Counted from the stretch's first letter, positions 22,301-36,836 are shown. The stretch: 64,000 nt of DNA from Bradysia coprophila (GCF_014529535.1 NW_023503423.1:6558473-6622472); one strand, 5' to 3'. Made by a program: numbers and translations. The notes: generated by a model not told the origin, from the sequence alone.

Positions 22301-25300
22301 TTCAAAATCAGCTTCGAAGTCAACCTCAGCCCTCCAAAGCAGTTTTTTAAATCAGCATATGATGGATCAGTGTGCTAGGTCGTCGAGGGCGACTTTGAAA
22401 AACTGTCTTCAATGCTATTTTTCGAAAATCTGAGGCCGATTTTAAAAAACCGTATGAGATTTAGATGCAGTTTTCGAAATGTGACATTAAAAATCGTTTC
22501 GTATAAAGGGATCTAAGGAGGGCACAGATATCAAATAGGTATGTCTTTAAACTGATCGATATTTAATAACGTTTTTATAAAAAGAAAGGAAGAATTGATA
22601 ACAAAAAATAGAGAATTGATTTCGAAAACGCATAAAAAGTGATCGCTATGACACTCAGCGATCACTTATGGTACATCGATCAACTCTTGAATTTTTGCTA
22701 ATAATTCTTTTTTTCTTATGTTAGAATTATAGGTTTTTCGTTTTTTGAACAATATTATCGTATAAAAAACGATATAATCGTCCCTATCGATATTGACCTT
22801 GTTGAAAAGTCGCCTCACCTGTAAAAACCGCTAAAACTTCCTTTGTAATGCTAAACCAGGCGTGTTCATAAATTCTTTCGATAGATATAATATCGCGTAT
22901 TGTCTCAGAATCGATTATCACATTGGAATCGATTACAGATACTTTCCAAAAGTCAAGCAATCGACCGTTTAACGTGAATCAATTAAAATCGACTGACAAT
23001 CGGTAAAAAATTACTGTTAATAAGTAAATGTCGACCATCTGTCGATATGTATCGATTATCGATTAAACGTTATATTGTACCGATTATTTGGAAATTTTAT
23101 AGTCGACTGATGCGCCTACATCAAACCTTCCTGGGCTCAGTACGACCCGGCCGAAGGCCGGGACACAATGCTAGTTTAAAATATTTCTCAAATGTTCGTA
23201 CGATCATGGCTAAAAATTTAAGATTTCAGATTTCCCAAATGTCCAACCATAGATATACCAAAATGTAAACGATTTCGGAAGAGTTCGAACGATTATAAAT
23301 TGCCCATAAATTCAAGTACAAATTTGGGTTATATTCATTTAGTTTTTACATTTAGCCTTCAAATTTGAAAATCTAGTTTGAAAAATATGAAATATTTGAG
23401 AACATTTTCGAATTTGGCGCCTTTTTGAATATTTAGGCGCTATTTGAGATTATTTTCAATAGAAGTTGATAAAGTATCAACTTCTCGAAATTTTGCGCTA
23501 TTTCGAATTATTAGCCGCCATTTTGGATGTTTTTCAATAGACCAGTAATTCTTTACTGAAAATTTTGAGCTACCACACGCCTATAGCAGATGTAATTTAG
23601 CTTAGCTATGACCATTTTTGCGCCGTTGGCCGCAATCTTGAATTACAGCGCCATCTGAAACTTTTTGATCAATTTTATATTTTTGTATGGTTAAGAGTCA
23701 ATTCGCCAATTTTTCGACCACTTCGAAAACAAGCTATCCCCGATATTATTGAGTTATAGCTCATTCGATTCGTCGTTCAATTCTAGCGAAGGGGTGTCTA
23801 CCATTTTGTTTTTCAAAAAAATCCATTTTGAGTGTAATGTGTCTAAATGTCATATGATGTCAGAGGGTGGTAGAAACATTTTTTTAGCATTTACTTGAGG
23901 AAGGAGCAACACAAAGAGTTGAAACTTTGTGGGATTGTTGGCCTATCAATGGCCGACAGTTTGAGCCCACTCTGACGTCCGCACTCACCACCCATGACCA
24001 GCCATCAGTCAAAGTATGGTCAACTTTCAAATAGGACGGAATCTCTACAACATCATTGTTCAACTCGCACCAGACTACATGGCTAGATATCCCAAAATTT
24101 TAAAAGATTTAGCTCTTTACAAAATTTTTAGTCAACATTTGAGCTAACTTAACCGTCATAAGACGTTTCACTCTTAAATATTCGAGCTAAATTTAGCAAC
24201 TCCATTGTTTAAATATTACATATACAGCTGACTCCTACATGCCTTTGTTATTATTTCTTCATTCAGATTTCTAATGTTATGATTAAGAAAAAGCGATACA
24301 ATGAGAAATTACACACCACCCATCAGATATGAGATACACTGGATGCACTCTATAAGATCAACATAGCATTCTAATCGATGAGATTCTAGCAATAAAAATC
24401 TTATCGACCGATCAAGACAAAAACTAATGTTTAATGTTTACAAAATAACAATAAAAATTGATTTATGTACTTGCTACCTTAAAATGCAAATTAGACTACA
24501 AAAACGAAAATTCTGTATCTCATTAACTATTGTTAAAATATTGTACAAAAATAAATACAGAAAAAAAGCGAAATAAACTTCGACAGCAAAAACGGCGACA
24601 TATAGAATATTATATTATGTGTGTGTTTTCAGGTTGGGGCCCTACATCTTTTTCTCTCATTGAAGGATGATGGTATATATATACGAGCATAATATGCTTT
24701 GAAAGGTAGAGAAAGAAAAAAACACCGAGTCTCAATAATAATTTATTTATTCCTTAACAAAGAAATCGCGATCTTTATTTGCATACATTAGGTTCATATT
24801 ACAATCCTTTGCATGTATATGGCAGTCGGTATGCATATATATACACAAAATATTTGCATACACATGTGAAGCATTCAGAGCAAGAAATGTACGTATAAAA
24901 TACGAAAAAACACAAAACATCAATAAATTATTGACTGCCTCTAACCGCCTTTTTTATGTGTCAATGATGTTTTCCCAAAGATATGCATTTTAAATATTTT
25001 GATGTTTTTTATGCTTTCTGTTATTTTTTATGTGCTTTGTGTGTCTTTTTAAAGCACATCTTTGTTCTGTCATTTATTCTGTCAGCGCCAAATGGATTCA
25101 ATTTATCAGTTTAATTGTGAATAAGTTTTTTTTGGCAGATAGTCGGTGGATTGTCGTCGTATATTTAATTTAAATATATTCAATCGGAGATATAAATGAT
25201 AAGTTTTTACTGACTATATGAAACTTTTTCGAAGTGGCTAGTCATCTGTTCAAAACAACAATAAACGATGAGGTTCGGATAGAAGTACAAGATCTTACAC

Positions 25301-26700
25301 TGAGCTATATACTAAACAAAACAAGTAATAGATCTAATAGATATACACATGGCGATCAACTGCATATTGCCGTCTGTAAAATGGTGAATCGAACCGGTAA
25401 AAAATTTGTAGGAAATATCTGGTACATTTCATACATTTTTACCGGTTGGATACACTACTGTAAAAGGTTAAAAGCTGCAAGTTTCAAAATCGTTTTTTTC
25501 TTATTTCTGGTCAAAACAAGTCTTTTTGAAAATATCAGATAATATTGCATTTTAAGGCTCTGAATCAGGTCAGGTTGTCATCGGCTAGAAGTCAGATTTT
25601 CTGAACTTGATTTTACTGACATAAAACCCAGAAAAAAACCCAAAACCCTTGAGCCAAGTGCAAGCAAATGTATTGCAGAAAATTTGTGAATAGGATGTGA
25701 ACATTAGAGGTTTAGGAGCCTTGACAATTGTCCTAGTCCATGACGTATTAGGTTGACTTAATTGAATAAAATTACGTTTGGAATGTTAAGCGTATATCAA
25801 TAAACTGACAACATTTAATTTAATATTTATTTTCGGACTTATTTCGTCCACTGGACGGATTTCCTATGGTATAATGGTCAAGACAACTCAGACCAAATTG
25901 TTCAATTTATTTTTACATCGCTGTGATCATACGTCCATTTTCATTAGGTTTCAACATTCAACACTGTTATTTGGGTAATAACTTGTATTTTCTACGATTG
26001 TATTTTCTACGATGGGTAACGTCTTATATACCCTAGCTTTCACAAAAGCAGCTTGTAACAATTCTTAATCTCCTCCCTATTCTAGAACTGTTTCTTTATC
26101 TTTAATTTCTGTAGTTCCGATCGCATTTCAATTAAAACAGTGTCCAATTATGTTCATTAGCTTGATTATCTTATCTATAGAGAGCAGGTACTACAGAGTC
26201 CAACTACAAGTGTACACGATCCTCTGTTCTAAAACCTTCCTTCCATCGTTTCTCGAAAGAAAAATTTGCACAAGAAGCACGAGATGCAACAGTAAAAATT
26301 GTGTGTGACGAGACACATTCTGTCAGTCTGTTATTTTACTTAAAGTCATCAGAAGTCTATACTGCGGGATTTGCACAGGTTTCACGATTTCTTAAAATGT
26401 GATGTACTCACCGTAGAATGATAAGCAAGAAATTTATGTCTTTGGTTGTTTGCATGAACATAGCGAAGTATTTTCAAGTGAGTGTACAATAATCTCTTGT
26501 TAGCAATTTTAGCAATATGCAACTAAAGCTTGGTAGATGACAGGCTCACCTGAACCTGACCTGATCAATTTTGACATGGCGGTCGATCTATTCTGAGCTT
26601 TTTATGCAACATAAACTCAACGACACATAGACATAACATCTACAAAAAAAGTACTTATAACTATATCATCCTATGTCACCAACAGTCTTTTTAAATGTTT
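22301..26700. other. Long intergenic stretch, no gene recognised
   Basis: No supported gene. A short perfect hairpin (AAGTGATCGCT with its complement) lies at 22637-22666. 23129-23175 holds a GC-rich patch with GTACGACCCGG that recalls the ends of the TIR repeat at 17695. The 102-codon frame at 25234-25542 starts at GTG and resembles no protein I know. The rest is AT-rich and low complexity. Confidence 0.45.
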
Positions 26701-28199
26701 AAAATGTATGTTACAGAAAATGAAGTAAAAGATTTCAATCTGCTGAAAATTCTCAAATTTAAAGAGGTTGTAGACTCAATAAAAAATACTGGTGATATGC
26801 TTGCAGTTTATGCAGTTGTTATTAAGGTCTTTTCGAGAAAATGCGTTACTTCATTAATTTAATCTAAACAAATTCAAAGATATTGGTAAAAAATCGTTTA
26901 TTTCATTAGTGTTAACGTACTACTTTTGACATATACAAATATGTTAGCACGAGCAAGAGCTCATCGTTGTATATAAAATTACCAATATGACTATGGCTCA
27001 CATTTCTAAAAAGTTTAAATTAGCCTGTTGTGTAGATTTTCAATATCAATGTATTCCCTAAATGACTGCGTGCCTATTGCACTTTCACCACATTTTAGGA
27101 ATTGAAAACCTAAATGTTAACAAAAGAAACAAGCCCAAAAACTGTGGATTGAGAAACAATACACTCTGCCGATCCGTACAAGCATCTGTTACAAAATCAA
27201 ACCTGATAAACATCTAATTAACAGTTAAACAAAAACCCACGCCACATCATAATTCCACATTCAAAAATAAATAAATATTTTTCTGTTAATTTTTCCAATT
27301 TTTCGTCATAATTGTTGAATAATAATTAACGAAATCAATGAACTTCATCTACCACAGTCTCTTTTGGTAATCAAAATATAATATTAAAAGAAGGTATAGA
27401 ATGGTCGAAAAGAAGTTTTAGAAGACCGCACACCATCTGATTACAAAAAAAGCGGACCCAATATTATAATTCTTCCGAAGATTTTATTATTGTTTTTAAT
27501 AATTTATAAATGAAAATGGCATGTTATTCGAAATTTATTCACCTTTTTCATTACATAAATAACGTTTGTGTGTACATTAGCAACAGAATATATATATAGA
27601 AATAAGGTTGTTCGTTCGCTTTTTTCTTCAGTTTTGAAGCTCCATTATGTGAATATGTAAAATTCTTCTCTCTCTTTACATATAAATAAATTGAGATATG
27701 AAACAGAAATTGTTGAATTCTTGTCCATGTTCTTGTTAATATTACTCTTTTTTTATATAAAATATAAATACACGTTGCTTTCACAAATGTGTTTGTGTAT
27801 AAAATCGTACATTACATTCATTTCCTTTATGGAATCAGTTCACAAAAAAAGCGAAAAAAAAGAAAAAAAGAAAACAATTTTCAGTTCTTTTCTTATAAAT
27901 ACGGTTTAACGAGTAATGTGAATTCAACGCATAGACAAGGAATGCCACACATATATTCGCTATTTTGTCCACCTTTTTTTTCATAAAGTTGGAATGTTAG
28001 CTTTTAAATAAATACTTTGCCGTGCGGAATTCGAAAACAAACTTGCGTTTGTATAATCGATGGGGACTGGGAACACATCGATTCTCTAATTTATATCCGT
28101 AAAGAATTGCATTTTAAGCTACTATTATGTCGTTTCGAGAAAAGGCGTATCACCGGTATATAATTGTCGAGTCTGTTACTTTCTTTGGTCTAAACCGAT
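26701..28199. other. Non-coding stretch with first copies of a recurrent motif
   Basis: No supported gene. Copies of the motif AATCTTTTACTTCATTTG or its complement lie at about 26720-26737, 26844-26858 and 26890-26908. The block 26888-26975 is a diverged copy of 28358-28440, both ending in GAGCTCATCG. The remainder is AT-rich. Confidence 0.5.
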
Positions 28200-28335
28200 C
28201 ACGGCAGAGTAAAAGTAAACCTGGCAGGAGCGGTTCATTATTGAAACGTCAAATGAGGGACCTAATACACTGTATGAAAATGAACTCAAATGAACGCTGA
28301 CACGCTCCTGCCTGGGTTACTTTTACTCTGCCGTG
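28200..28335. mobile_element. MITE, 136 bp
   Basis: The ends CACGGCAGAGTAAAAGTAA and TTACTTTTACTCTGCCGTG pair, followed inward by CAGGAGCG with its complement. No coding capacity. A diverged relative occupies about 34700-34880, where ACTCCTGCCTGG and TTTACTCTGTCGT mark one end. Confidence 0.75.
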
Positions 28336-28716
28336 AAACAGATTCAAACAGATTGGTAGAAAATCTTTTACTTCATTAGTTTTAACATACAGTTTTTGAC
28401 ACATACGATCACATTAACAGGAGCTCATCGTTTACGTACAATATGTCGAAAGCAGATGAAATAGCATCCATTACTGACGTTAGTCGACGAATTGGATAGA
28501 ACTTCCATGAGTGTTCCTTTCAAGAATGTTCGTCATTGAAAGTGTAAATGTGATAATCGTTTTCTATAGTCAACTGCAATGGTAAAAGTATCCTCTGTAG
28601 TAGGTTACGTTTTCTTAATGAACGTGGATAGGACGGAAGTACATTGTGACTAACATTCCAAAACCAGCCAATGAGTTTATTTTTCTCGAGTGTTCAAAAC
28701 ATCGAAGCACATCAAG

Positions 28717-28920
28717 CTCACTGCTCCCAGCATGAATATAAAAAATATTGGGAGGTTGATGAAATCACATTTTGGACTACATTTCTTTTGTAACGATAAA
28801 TTACTTGTTTTCGTTATATGAGTTAAAACATAAAATACAAACAATCCTAAGCGGTAGCTCTTATCACTAAAGCCTTCAAATTTGACACTTGTCAAGTCAG
28901 TGTTTATGCTTGGAGCAGAG
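28717..28920. mobile_element. MITE family 'CACTGCTCC', copy 1 (diverged)
   Basis: The ends CACTGCTCCCAGCATGAA and a degraded complement near 28905-28918 enclose about 200 bases with internal blocks such as AAGCGGTAGCTCTTATCAC. Two better-preserved copies lie at 51265-51476 and 58413-58619, with a fragment at 59749-59803. The frame 28677-28895 is not a gene. Confidence 0.7.
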
Positions 28921-31900
28921 ATAAGTTACAATAATAGTTACAGAATGTGTATAACGTTTTGGCACAGCTTACCAAAATGTTTATTATTGGCAGAATAGTA
29001 GATAACATTGGATGTCTTTTCGACAAGTGTAGATACCTAGCCGCAACCTGTCGAAAAACGGTTACAGAGTGAAAGTTGCTCAAAAACATATGATGGAGTC
29101 TTCGAGTAAAATTTCAACATGTGAGAGTTGATTATCAAAGGAATTCAAGTAAAATGAACCGAAAAAGTTTTTCCTGTAATGGATCATTTTCATATGGGCC
29201 AAACTGCTATACAATGATGAATTTTCGCATGGGGTATAACCGCAACTATTAGGATGCTATCACCCCACACTATATGGATTCAATACTATAATAAAGAGCG
29301 TGCCGGAGAAAGGATAGGCTAAAATGTTTGAATATAGAGATTGTTGAGCGCGCGAATAGCGAATAATTGTAAAGGTCGGCTAAGTAACAATTACATTAAG
29401 ATGTAAAGACAATGATCATAAATACTTTGAAATTGTTCCATGAATTTTTCATAAGAATCTGATACTCTCCCAATTACTGGTGAGTTTGTAAAACTTTTCT
29501 TGCGATCTGATTGTCGCATCGTCGACTGCTCATTTCTATAGTTAACGATCCATCAGCCATTACCCATCATTTTTGTTTTGTCCATCAACGATTGCAAATT
29601 ATCACGGGTCACAGTAAACTCTATTAACGAGAAATCGAAAAACTGCCGAAATGTTACACACATCCATATTATAATTGGCTAATTAAAGAAGGATTTTGCT
29701 TGAAAGCCGCAAAATAAAAATTTTTATTTCACATTTATTCCATCGTAAAAACTAAATATTTTTATTTTTTCCAACCAACCTAAATAGCACCAGCAAAATG
29801 AATAAAGCAGCCAAAAAAAAATCAGTCAAATTATTAGCTTCCTTTTATTGTGTTGTTGTGGTAAAAGGTTTGAGTTTTTGTTTAAATGTAAAAAAGAAAT
29901 TCAAGATGACCAATCCATAAAATACACACTATAAACAAATCATTGGATGTTATATGGTAAAGAAGGTAGCGTTGTTATTATAACAAGAACCGGAGTGGAT
30001 ATAAAAAAAAAATTGAAACGAAAACAAAGAATATATGTACACGACCGGACTCATGAACGAAAAATGGTAAAAAAATTCCTGATTTTTTTTAATAATAGCA
30101 TGGGAGTGTAATTTAAATCAAGATTGACCATGACCATTCCATATTTTTTAACCAAAATTATTTTTTTTTTTTACTTATACACATCCACATAATATAGCAT
30201 TAAAGTTTGAATTAGGCAATTATATACCGAAACAACTGACGAAGAGGAAGACGATATTTATACATCCACGGTTCACTCGAATCGATACATTATCGAATGA
30301 AAATTACGTATATACACCATAACAGAAAGCAGATAAACAATAAACTGATTCCACATGCGTAATTTTGAGGTGAAAGGTTATAATATTCACGAAACTCTAA
30401 TCTTTAAATTTTCATTTTTTTTTCTTTCTTTTTTTTTGAGAATGTCCGAAACATTGCACCGTTTTTACAGCCAAGCCATATTCGCTTCGTAGTATGTTCC
30501 TTTTTTTATCGTTTCGTTTTAATAAGCATTTGGGGAATGAATATTTTACAGTTGAATGATTTATCTCTTAAAAATGAATGCACGCAAAATCGATTTAACA
30601 ACAACAGGAACAAAAAATAAGGCAACAAAAGATGCGCATATATGCGAAATTTTAACATGGAATGTGATAGATTGTGACTGTTGAGTTTTTATTAATTAAA
30701 ATTGGTTAACGTGAGCGATTTTGGCGCGATCATTGCAATGCCAATGGTTCGAAAATGTTTTAATTTGGCAAATTTATTTTTTTAAAGATAATTAACCGGT
30801 AATGGCATCAATTTCCGACAGTACGATAGGGTTAAAATTGACGAAAAGGAATGGATATTCTACGAATCTGTTGAAAATACTTGTGGAAGATAAAGAATGA
30901 AGAGATTCGGTAAAATACTAAGATATTGTTGCCGTCTGTATAAGTTGAAAGAAGTGTTACGGTCTTTAGGCACACGTTTGCTTGCGGCCTCGAGTCACAA
31001 TGCACACATCTTGTGCGTAAAATAGTTATTTGTTCACCGATGGAAGAAAAGTTGGAAATTTCATTTCGAGGATGTTGTACAAGTCATCCGAGAAAACGAA
31101 ATTTTCTTCTTTTTTCCAGAGGTCAACACGTAAAAAATACGGTAAATTCCGATAAAATTAAAATATTTAAAAGTTTCTATTCTGTTTGGCTGGAGTAATG
31201 TAACGATTAGAGTACAATGTTGATTAGAAGCGGCTATCACATTCCGATATACCCGTTAAATCTGTTTCCCTTTCGTTCAACGGAATCGCAGTGTGTTTGA
31301 TACAAAATCTTTTACTTCATTTGTTTTAACATTCATTTCACTGTCCAAGATCAGAAATATCATTGCTACTTTTGGCCGTCGGTATTGTGAAAGCTTCTGT
31401 TGAATACCTTAATTAATATAATACAATTCACATTGACTTAATCGACGATATACCAATACCAGTAAAATTAATCGCTCGATACACGTGCTGTATGCATTCA
31501 CATAATATAATTTAGATTATGGATCCTCGAAGTTAAATATTGCAACTATCAACTAAATGCAATCTACTCATTCTTATCGTTTCCCATTAACCTTTCACAG
31601 CATATTAACAGTTTTACTATTCAAACTATTACTTCATTTGATCGAATATTTTCAGAGATTGATTTCAGAAATCTTTTACTTCATTTGTTTTGAACATGAT
31701 TTTTGCTATACCTCATCAGCCAGAGCCTGACGTTTATTCTTGCTATCGTTGTCGATAACAGATGACAACTGTCTGTAACAGATTCATTTTTATTGCCTGT
31801 ATTGAAGCGACGTAAGAACCACATCAAACTAACATTCCGTGAGCATCATAAGCCGTTTTTCAATTACATGAACTTTTTACGACTGAACTTCCTCTATTTA

Positions 31901-32974
31901 AAAAAACATTTGAATTATAAAAAAGTTTTGCCATTCTCGAAGGCCACCTTTCTTCAAATTTGTATTTCTTTTAGTGGCAAAGAAAACAATTTGAAAGATG
32001 TGAAAATTAATTTGCCGACTGACAAATGACGTTAATAAAAAAAGTAGATCTCGTCTTAGATGGTAGATAAATGAATAACAATGGAGTGAGACGAACATTC
32101 TTATAAACTTACGCGAATCGGAACAATAAGAAAATATGAGAAATGACTTACAATTACTTGTTTCGAATTTTTCAACGAAAAAATCACACAAAAATGTATA
32201 CTGAAACGAAAGACATCAATGCTTCATTTCCAGACACGAGAAACCTCTTTCAAATTCTTTCTCAATTCAAATACACCCACAACACAATCGTACAACAACT
32301 TTTTGATTTTTTAGATTTTTTTAAACTTTGTTTTACCACACCAACATTTTGACAATTACACGGTTAAGTCCATTGCAAAGACTTTTTTGTTTAATTTATT
32401 TGCAAATATTTCTCAAATTCTAGAATCAACAAAATCATGAAAAAACACACACGGACTTTAAGAAAACACCTGCACCATAAATTTATTTCTCTTTCTGTCA
32501 CTTTTAAGTATGGAAAAGTATAATCGATGGTTACGTCTAAAATTCAATTTTGTTTCCAAATTTTGTTGATTTCATGTCACGAAAACACTTGGACATTTTT
32601 TCCGTAACGAAATTATGTGACGGTTTTCCAAACTATTTACGAGCAACCGAAAAAATAATGTCTTTCAAAGAACAGGAAAAAACAAAACAGCAAGACAACA
32701 AAACGCGAGTCAGCCATATGCTTTTTTCTGAATTTAAACCGCAACTTTAAGAACTTCTGACAGTTACGATGGATCTCAAGAAACTGTTCGGCCGAGAGAA
32801 ACTTGTTGCATGAGTTACCTGCAACTCCTACACATATACATACATACATTTTGTTACTTCTCCCGTTTTGACACTCAAAGGTGGAGAGAATAACTGAAAT
32901 TATAAACTCAATTTTACCACACCACTATGACTTCATATAATACATAGAATGTTATCGGTATAATGAAGAAAAGA
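28921..32974. other. Intergenic, recurrent motif copies only
   Basis: No supported gene. Copies of the ACTTCATTTG motif lie at about 31305-31330, 31625-31640 and 31669-31694, followed by a GTTGTCGATAACAGATGA block at 31748-31765. The short frames at 31-32.8 kb are AT-driven and lack family resemblance. Confidence 0.45.
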
Positions 32975-32975
32975 G

Positions 32976-33792
32976 CTGCAGGGGAGTTGCGGGAATCGTT
33001 ACTAATTTATACAGTGGCTAGTCATTAATGATAGGAATGTAGGAATCCTACATTTAAAAAAATGAAAATCTGAAGATTGTTCTGTTCAGTAAATAGATAA
33101 TATGAATAAACTCGATAGTAGGAAAGTGTTAAGTCTACATTTTTACAGCCGACAAGTTCAAAACAATGTTTCGAAATTATTTGATGTAAAGCTTACTTTA
33201 CATCGGTTACATAAAGAGTGCGGGTGACACTATTTACCCTGTAACTATAAATAAGTTTCTAATTCCATGGCAAAAAAACAATGAGAAACAGTTACAGCTA
33301 AATTAGTATAAACCACTTTGGACCACTTTTGACTGTTCCTGACCTAGACATTTCTTGGATGGAAATACTTTTTTTGAGTGTCACAACAAAATTACCGATC
33401 AAGCGTGGAAATGTGAAAAAATGTGATTCACATTTGTTTCACAGATGTGCTCACAATATGAGCCTCACATCTATGAAAAAAAATTGTGAAATGTGAAAGA
33501 TTAGACAGCACATTCTCCGTTAGAATAGCACCTACAACAAAACGGACTTCACATTTGGTAAGTACATATCCAAATGTTCCGAGATGTGACTTTCCAAGTT
33601 ATGGTATGGGAAAATGTACCAATCCCATCTAGCGAAAAACGCAAATGTGAAAAGATGTGATTGGCACATTTTCCCGATCTTCGAAAGTTGAATTTGAATT
33701 TTATTTTTTCTCTTTTCCAACCTATCGTTAATGACGAGCCACTGTACAAATTATTAACGATTCCCGCAACTCCCTTGGTCCAGCCTGTTAAA
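32976..33792. mobile_element. TIR element of about 0.8 kb
   Basis: 32981-33042 and 33729-33778 are imperfect reverse complements (GGGAGTTGCGGGAATCGTTA, then ACAGTGGCT and ATTAATGATAGG). The interior lacks a gene but carries many copies of an ATGTGA/TCACAT word between 33405 and 33665. Exact ends and target duplication are uncertain. Confidence 0.65.
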
Positions 33793-35186
33793 GAAAATTG
33801 AATTGAATGAGAGCGTAAAAGAAGGAAATCGTCCAACTGAGTTAAGGCCCGAGATTAATTCAAAATTCACTCATATCCTAACCATTGGCTATTTCAAGAT
33901 TGACCTGAGCTTATCACCACACGTTTCGAATAGAATGTTATTTCGACGAGAAAAAGAGAGAATTCAACGAGAAAATTCTCCGATAGATCTTTCTAATTGT
34001 TTTTATTCAATCCGACTAATAGGCATATTATATTTTGTATGTAAAGTTTCGGTGTGTGTATAAAAAGTATAGGCATGCCTTATATATAAGACGACTGGCT
34101 TGACCACATTCCAACGAAATTATGCTGCCAATTTCAGCCTTTCGGTATAGAGAATTGAATGAACGTTGAAAAAAAAAAACGAATCATAAAAAATTGTTTG
34201 TTTCGATTGTAACCTCCATATATATATATATTTTGCTCGAAGCTTTTAAAGTACATAATCGTATATATCTGGTAACATAAGAACATTAGGATTTTATTTA
34301 TTATTTATTTTATTATGCACGCTTGTTACAGCTGGAGTTATGCAACCGTATAGTATGAGTGGACGGATGTAATGTCCATAGGAAGTGCCTTACTAATTGA
34401 AGGATGTTAATGTTTGTTATGAGGCACTGAAAACGACTATGTGTGGTCAGTCCATTTGTTTCGGATATGAATTATTTGTAAGTGTTCTAGAATAAGAAAT
34501 TCGTAGCAATGCTTTCCCACCCATTTTTACTTTAGCTGACCTAATTCAAATTTTTCTTCTGTTCTTCTCTGAAAATACAGATATCAGTGTCTCTTCTTTT
34601 GACAAAAAAACTTGAAACCGGATAGATTTCTCACTTTATAAATTCCTGAAAAATGTGATTTGCGTCATTTTCTATACAAATTCCAATTAAGGTCTCAGGT
34701 TTGCAATAAAATTACAGTATAGTATTGTTCACTCAGTTCACCCAATGAAAATGAACTCAAATGAACACTGACATAAATTGAAAAATTTTATTCGCAAAAA
34801 ATATAGGGCTACTAGATTATTCAGGTCCCTAATCAAATCAGCACTCCTGCCTGGTTAACTTTACTCTGTCGTAAAAGAACACATACTTACGACATAGTGC
34901 GCACTATGACGATAATCTTCCCTTTACTATTACTTTCTTCATAAGAAGATGAGAATGAGAAGTTTTCATATAGAAGCAAGGGTCTTTTTAAGCCGATACA
35001 ACCAATCTATAAACGAGCCGTCAGAACAGTCGGAGCGTTCGCTGCGACTGAGCCCCGTACGAACCCGTACATCTATTGCGTACGCGACCCTAGTTCGTCG
35101 GTCGCCCTACTCTTACCCTAAACCTACTAACCTAAAATTCTTATGAAATGTGCACGTCTTAAAAATTGCGCATAGCGCAATTACGA
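33793..35186. other. Intergenic, MITE remnants
   Basis: No supported gene. About 34700-34880 is a diverged copy of the MITE at 28200-28335. 35051-35065 repeats the GAGCCCCGTACGA end of the adjacent TIR repeat, suggesting an older fragment next to it. Confidence 0.45.
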
Positions 35187-36204
35187 AGCCCCGTACGACG
35201 TTCCTTTCAACTGTAACCCAAACTTAAAAATTTTTGCAACAATTTATATTAACCTATATTTACCTATAAATAAACATTTTACTAATAAATATGCTAGTAT
35301 ATAGCTCAAAAGAACTATCTACACCGTTATATAGCTCAATATAGCTGTATATATTTATAAATAGATATCCATATTTGGGATGCTTGAAACACCCCACACA
35401 CATAACCAATCACTTCCCACTGATCAGTAACTTTGTAAGTATCATTTTCACCGATTTCTATTGATTTTACAAAAATCCAAAATGGCGGCCGACGGCCATT
35501 TTGTTAGGAGGTGGAAATTAGTACAGCTGCTTTACATTCAATAATACCTTTCAAACAAAAAAAAATCCATGAAATTCGGTGAAAGTTTACTCGATATATT
35601 AACAAAAAACCCCACGTTCACTGTACGGCCGAGTAGCCACATATAAGCTCACTCCAAGAGACCTAGCTCACGCTTCTGTAAACCGAATTCCATGAACTTT
35701 TTTTTCCCTGATTGGTACGGTCAGGTAACCTACCTATCTAATAAAGCAAAATCCATCGAAATCCGTTCAAATTTGGCCAACCTACAAGCAAAAACGGCTT
35801 GCCACCCTGTACCTAGTTCACTCCAAGGGGTCTAACTAACGAGTCGATCATCTGATATCCATAAACTTTTTTTTTGTCGATCGGTATTGTAAATACCTTT
35901 TATTTGACGTATCACTTACATGTTTAGCCTTTGAATGGCCGCAGATATCTTCGGAAAACGTTAAATCAGTTATGGGGCCCCAGCTCGGGAGGGGTTCACC
36001 CAAAATTGCCCATTTTTTGAAATCGGATTTGATTTACTCAAGATATCGACGTGACAGACGGACGGACGGACGGACAAAATTTTTATTGCGGATTCGTTAT
36101 CTATGAACATAGGCAAACACTTTGCCCTTACCGTCTGCTTCGAATTCCATCAATTACACACGGCATCGTAATCCTATAAGCCCCTTCGTACTTCGTACGG
36201 GGCT
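35187..36204 (+). mobile_element. TIR repeat (AGCCCCGTACGA ends), uninterrupted copy
   Basis: A 1018-base element bounded by AGCCCCGTACGA and TCGTACGGGGCT. It aligns along its length with the split copy at 17695-21282, including shared stretches such as GAAACACCCCACACACATAA and TCACTGTACGGCCGAGTAGC. At the place where the other copy carries piggyBac this one reads straight through. No coding region; probably non-autonomous. Confidence 0.85.
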
Positions 36205-36239
36205 AAAAATAAGGTGTGGTAAACATTGACAGTGTGCGC

Positions 36240-36487
36240 TGTCACAGAAAATTTTTCACTTTTAAAAATAAATTATCTGTCTAGAACGATAATCTCGAGC
36301 TTATCTCTCTAGGGAGTTTTTGTTTATCTCGATATATCTGTTCTCGACAGATAAAATATGATATGCACCTATTGCCAAACTGTTATTTTGACGTGTAGGC
36401 ATTATGGCCCACGCCTTCGGCTAGGGCAATAATGTCCTACACGTCAAAATACCAATTTTGGCAACAGGTGCATAATATATATTAAAT
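36240..36487 (+). mobile_element. Composite hairpin element, uninterrupted copy
   Basis: Two adjoining foldbacks: TTATCTGTC with GACAGATAA (about 36270-36357), and GCACCTATTGCCAAA with its partner (about 36362-36474) containing TTTTGACGTGTAGG. The same stretch occurs inverted at 51176-51607, where another MITE is inserted. This copy shows the empty target. Confidence 0.8.
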
Positions 36488-36836
36488 GAAGTATGAGCAG
36501 CGATGACCTTTTTTGTGTTGAAAATATTACGTCTACTGTCACCGTTTTGGTGTTCGAATGTCAATAATTTGTGATTGTGATGTCTTTTTTTGTGTGTTGC
36601 TCCGTCAGTTTGGTGTTCAAAAATGAAAGAAAGTTTAATATTTGTCTTTTTCGTGTGACGTCGATATTGCTTAAAAAAAAAGCGCGGCACGGCAACTCCA
36701 TTACAAAAAAAGTCAGTGTCAAATCTGTCAAAATAAGGTGGTATATTGACTGCGTCAAAACGAAGTTTGGTTGCAAGAGAGGGTATTGACCGATATTATA
36801 AATAACTACTAATGAGATTAACATTGACGTAACAAC

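Noticed and set aside
25234..25542. 102-codon frame
   Set aside because: GTG start, AT-driven composition, no family resemblance and no splice signals.
36421..36824. Overlapping frames of 72-89 codons on both strands
   Set aside because: They run through a hairpin element and low-complexity sequence; mutual shadows.
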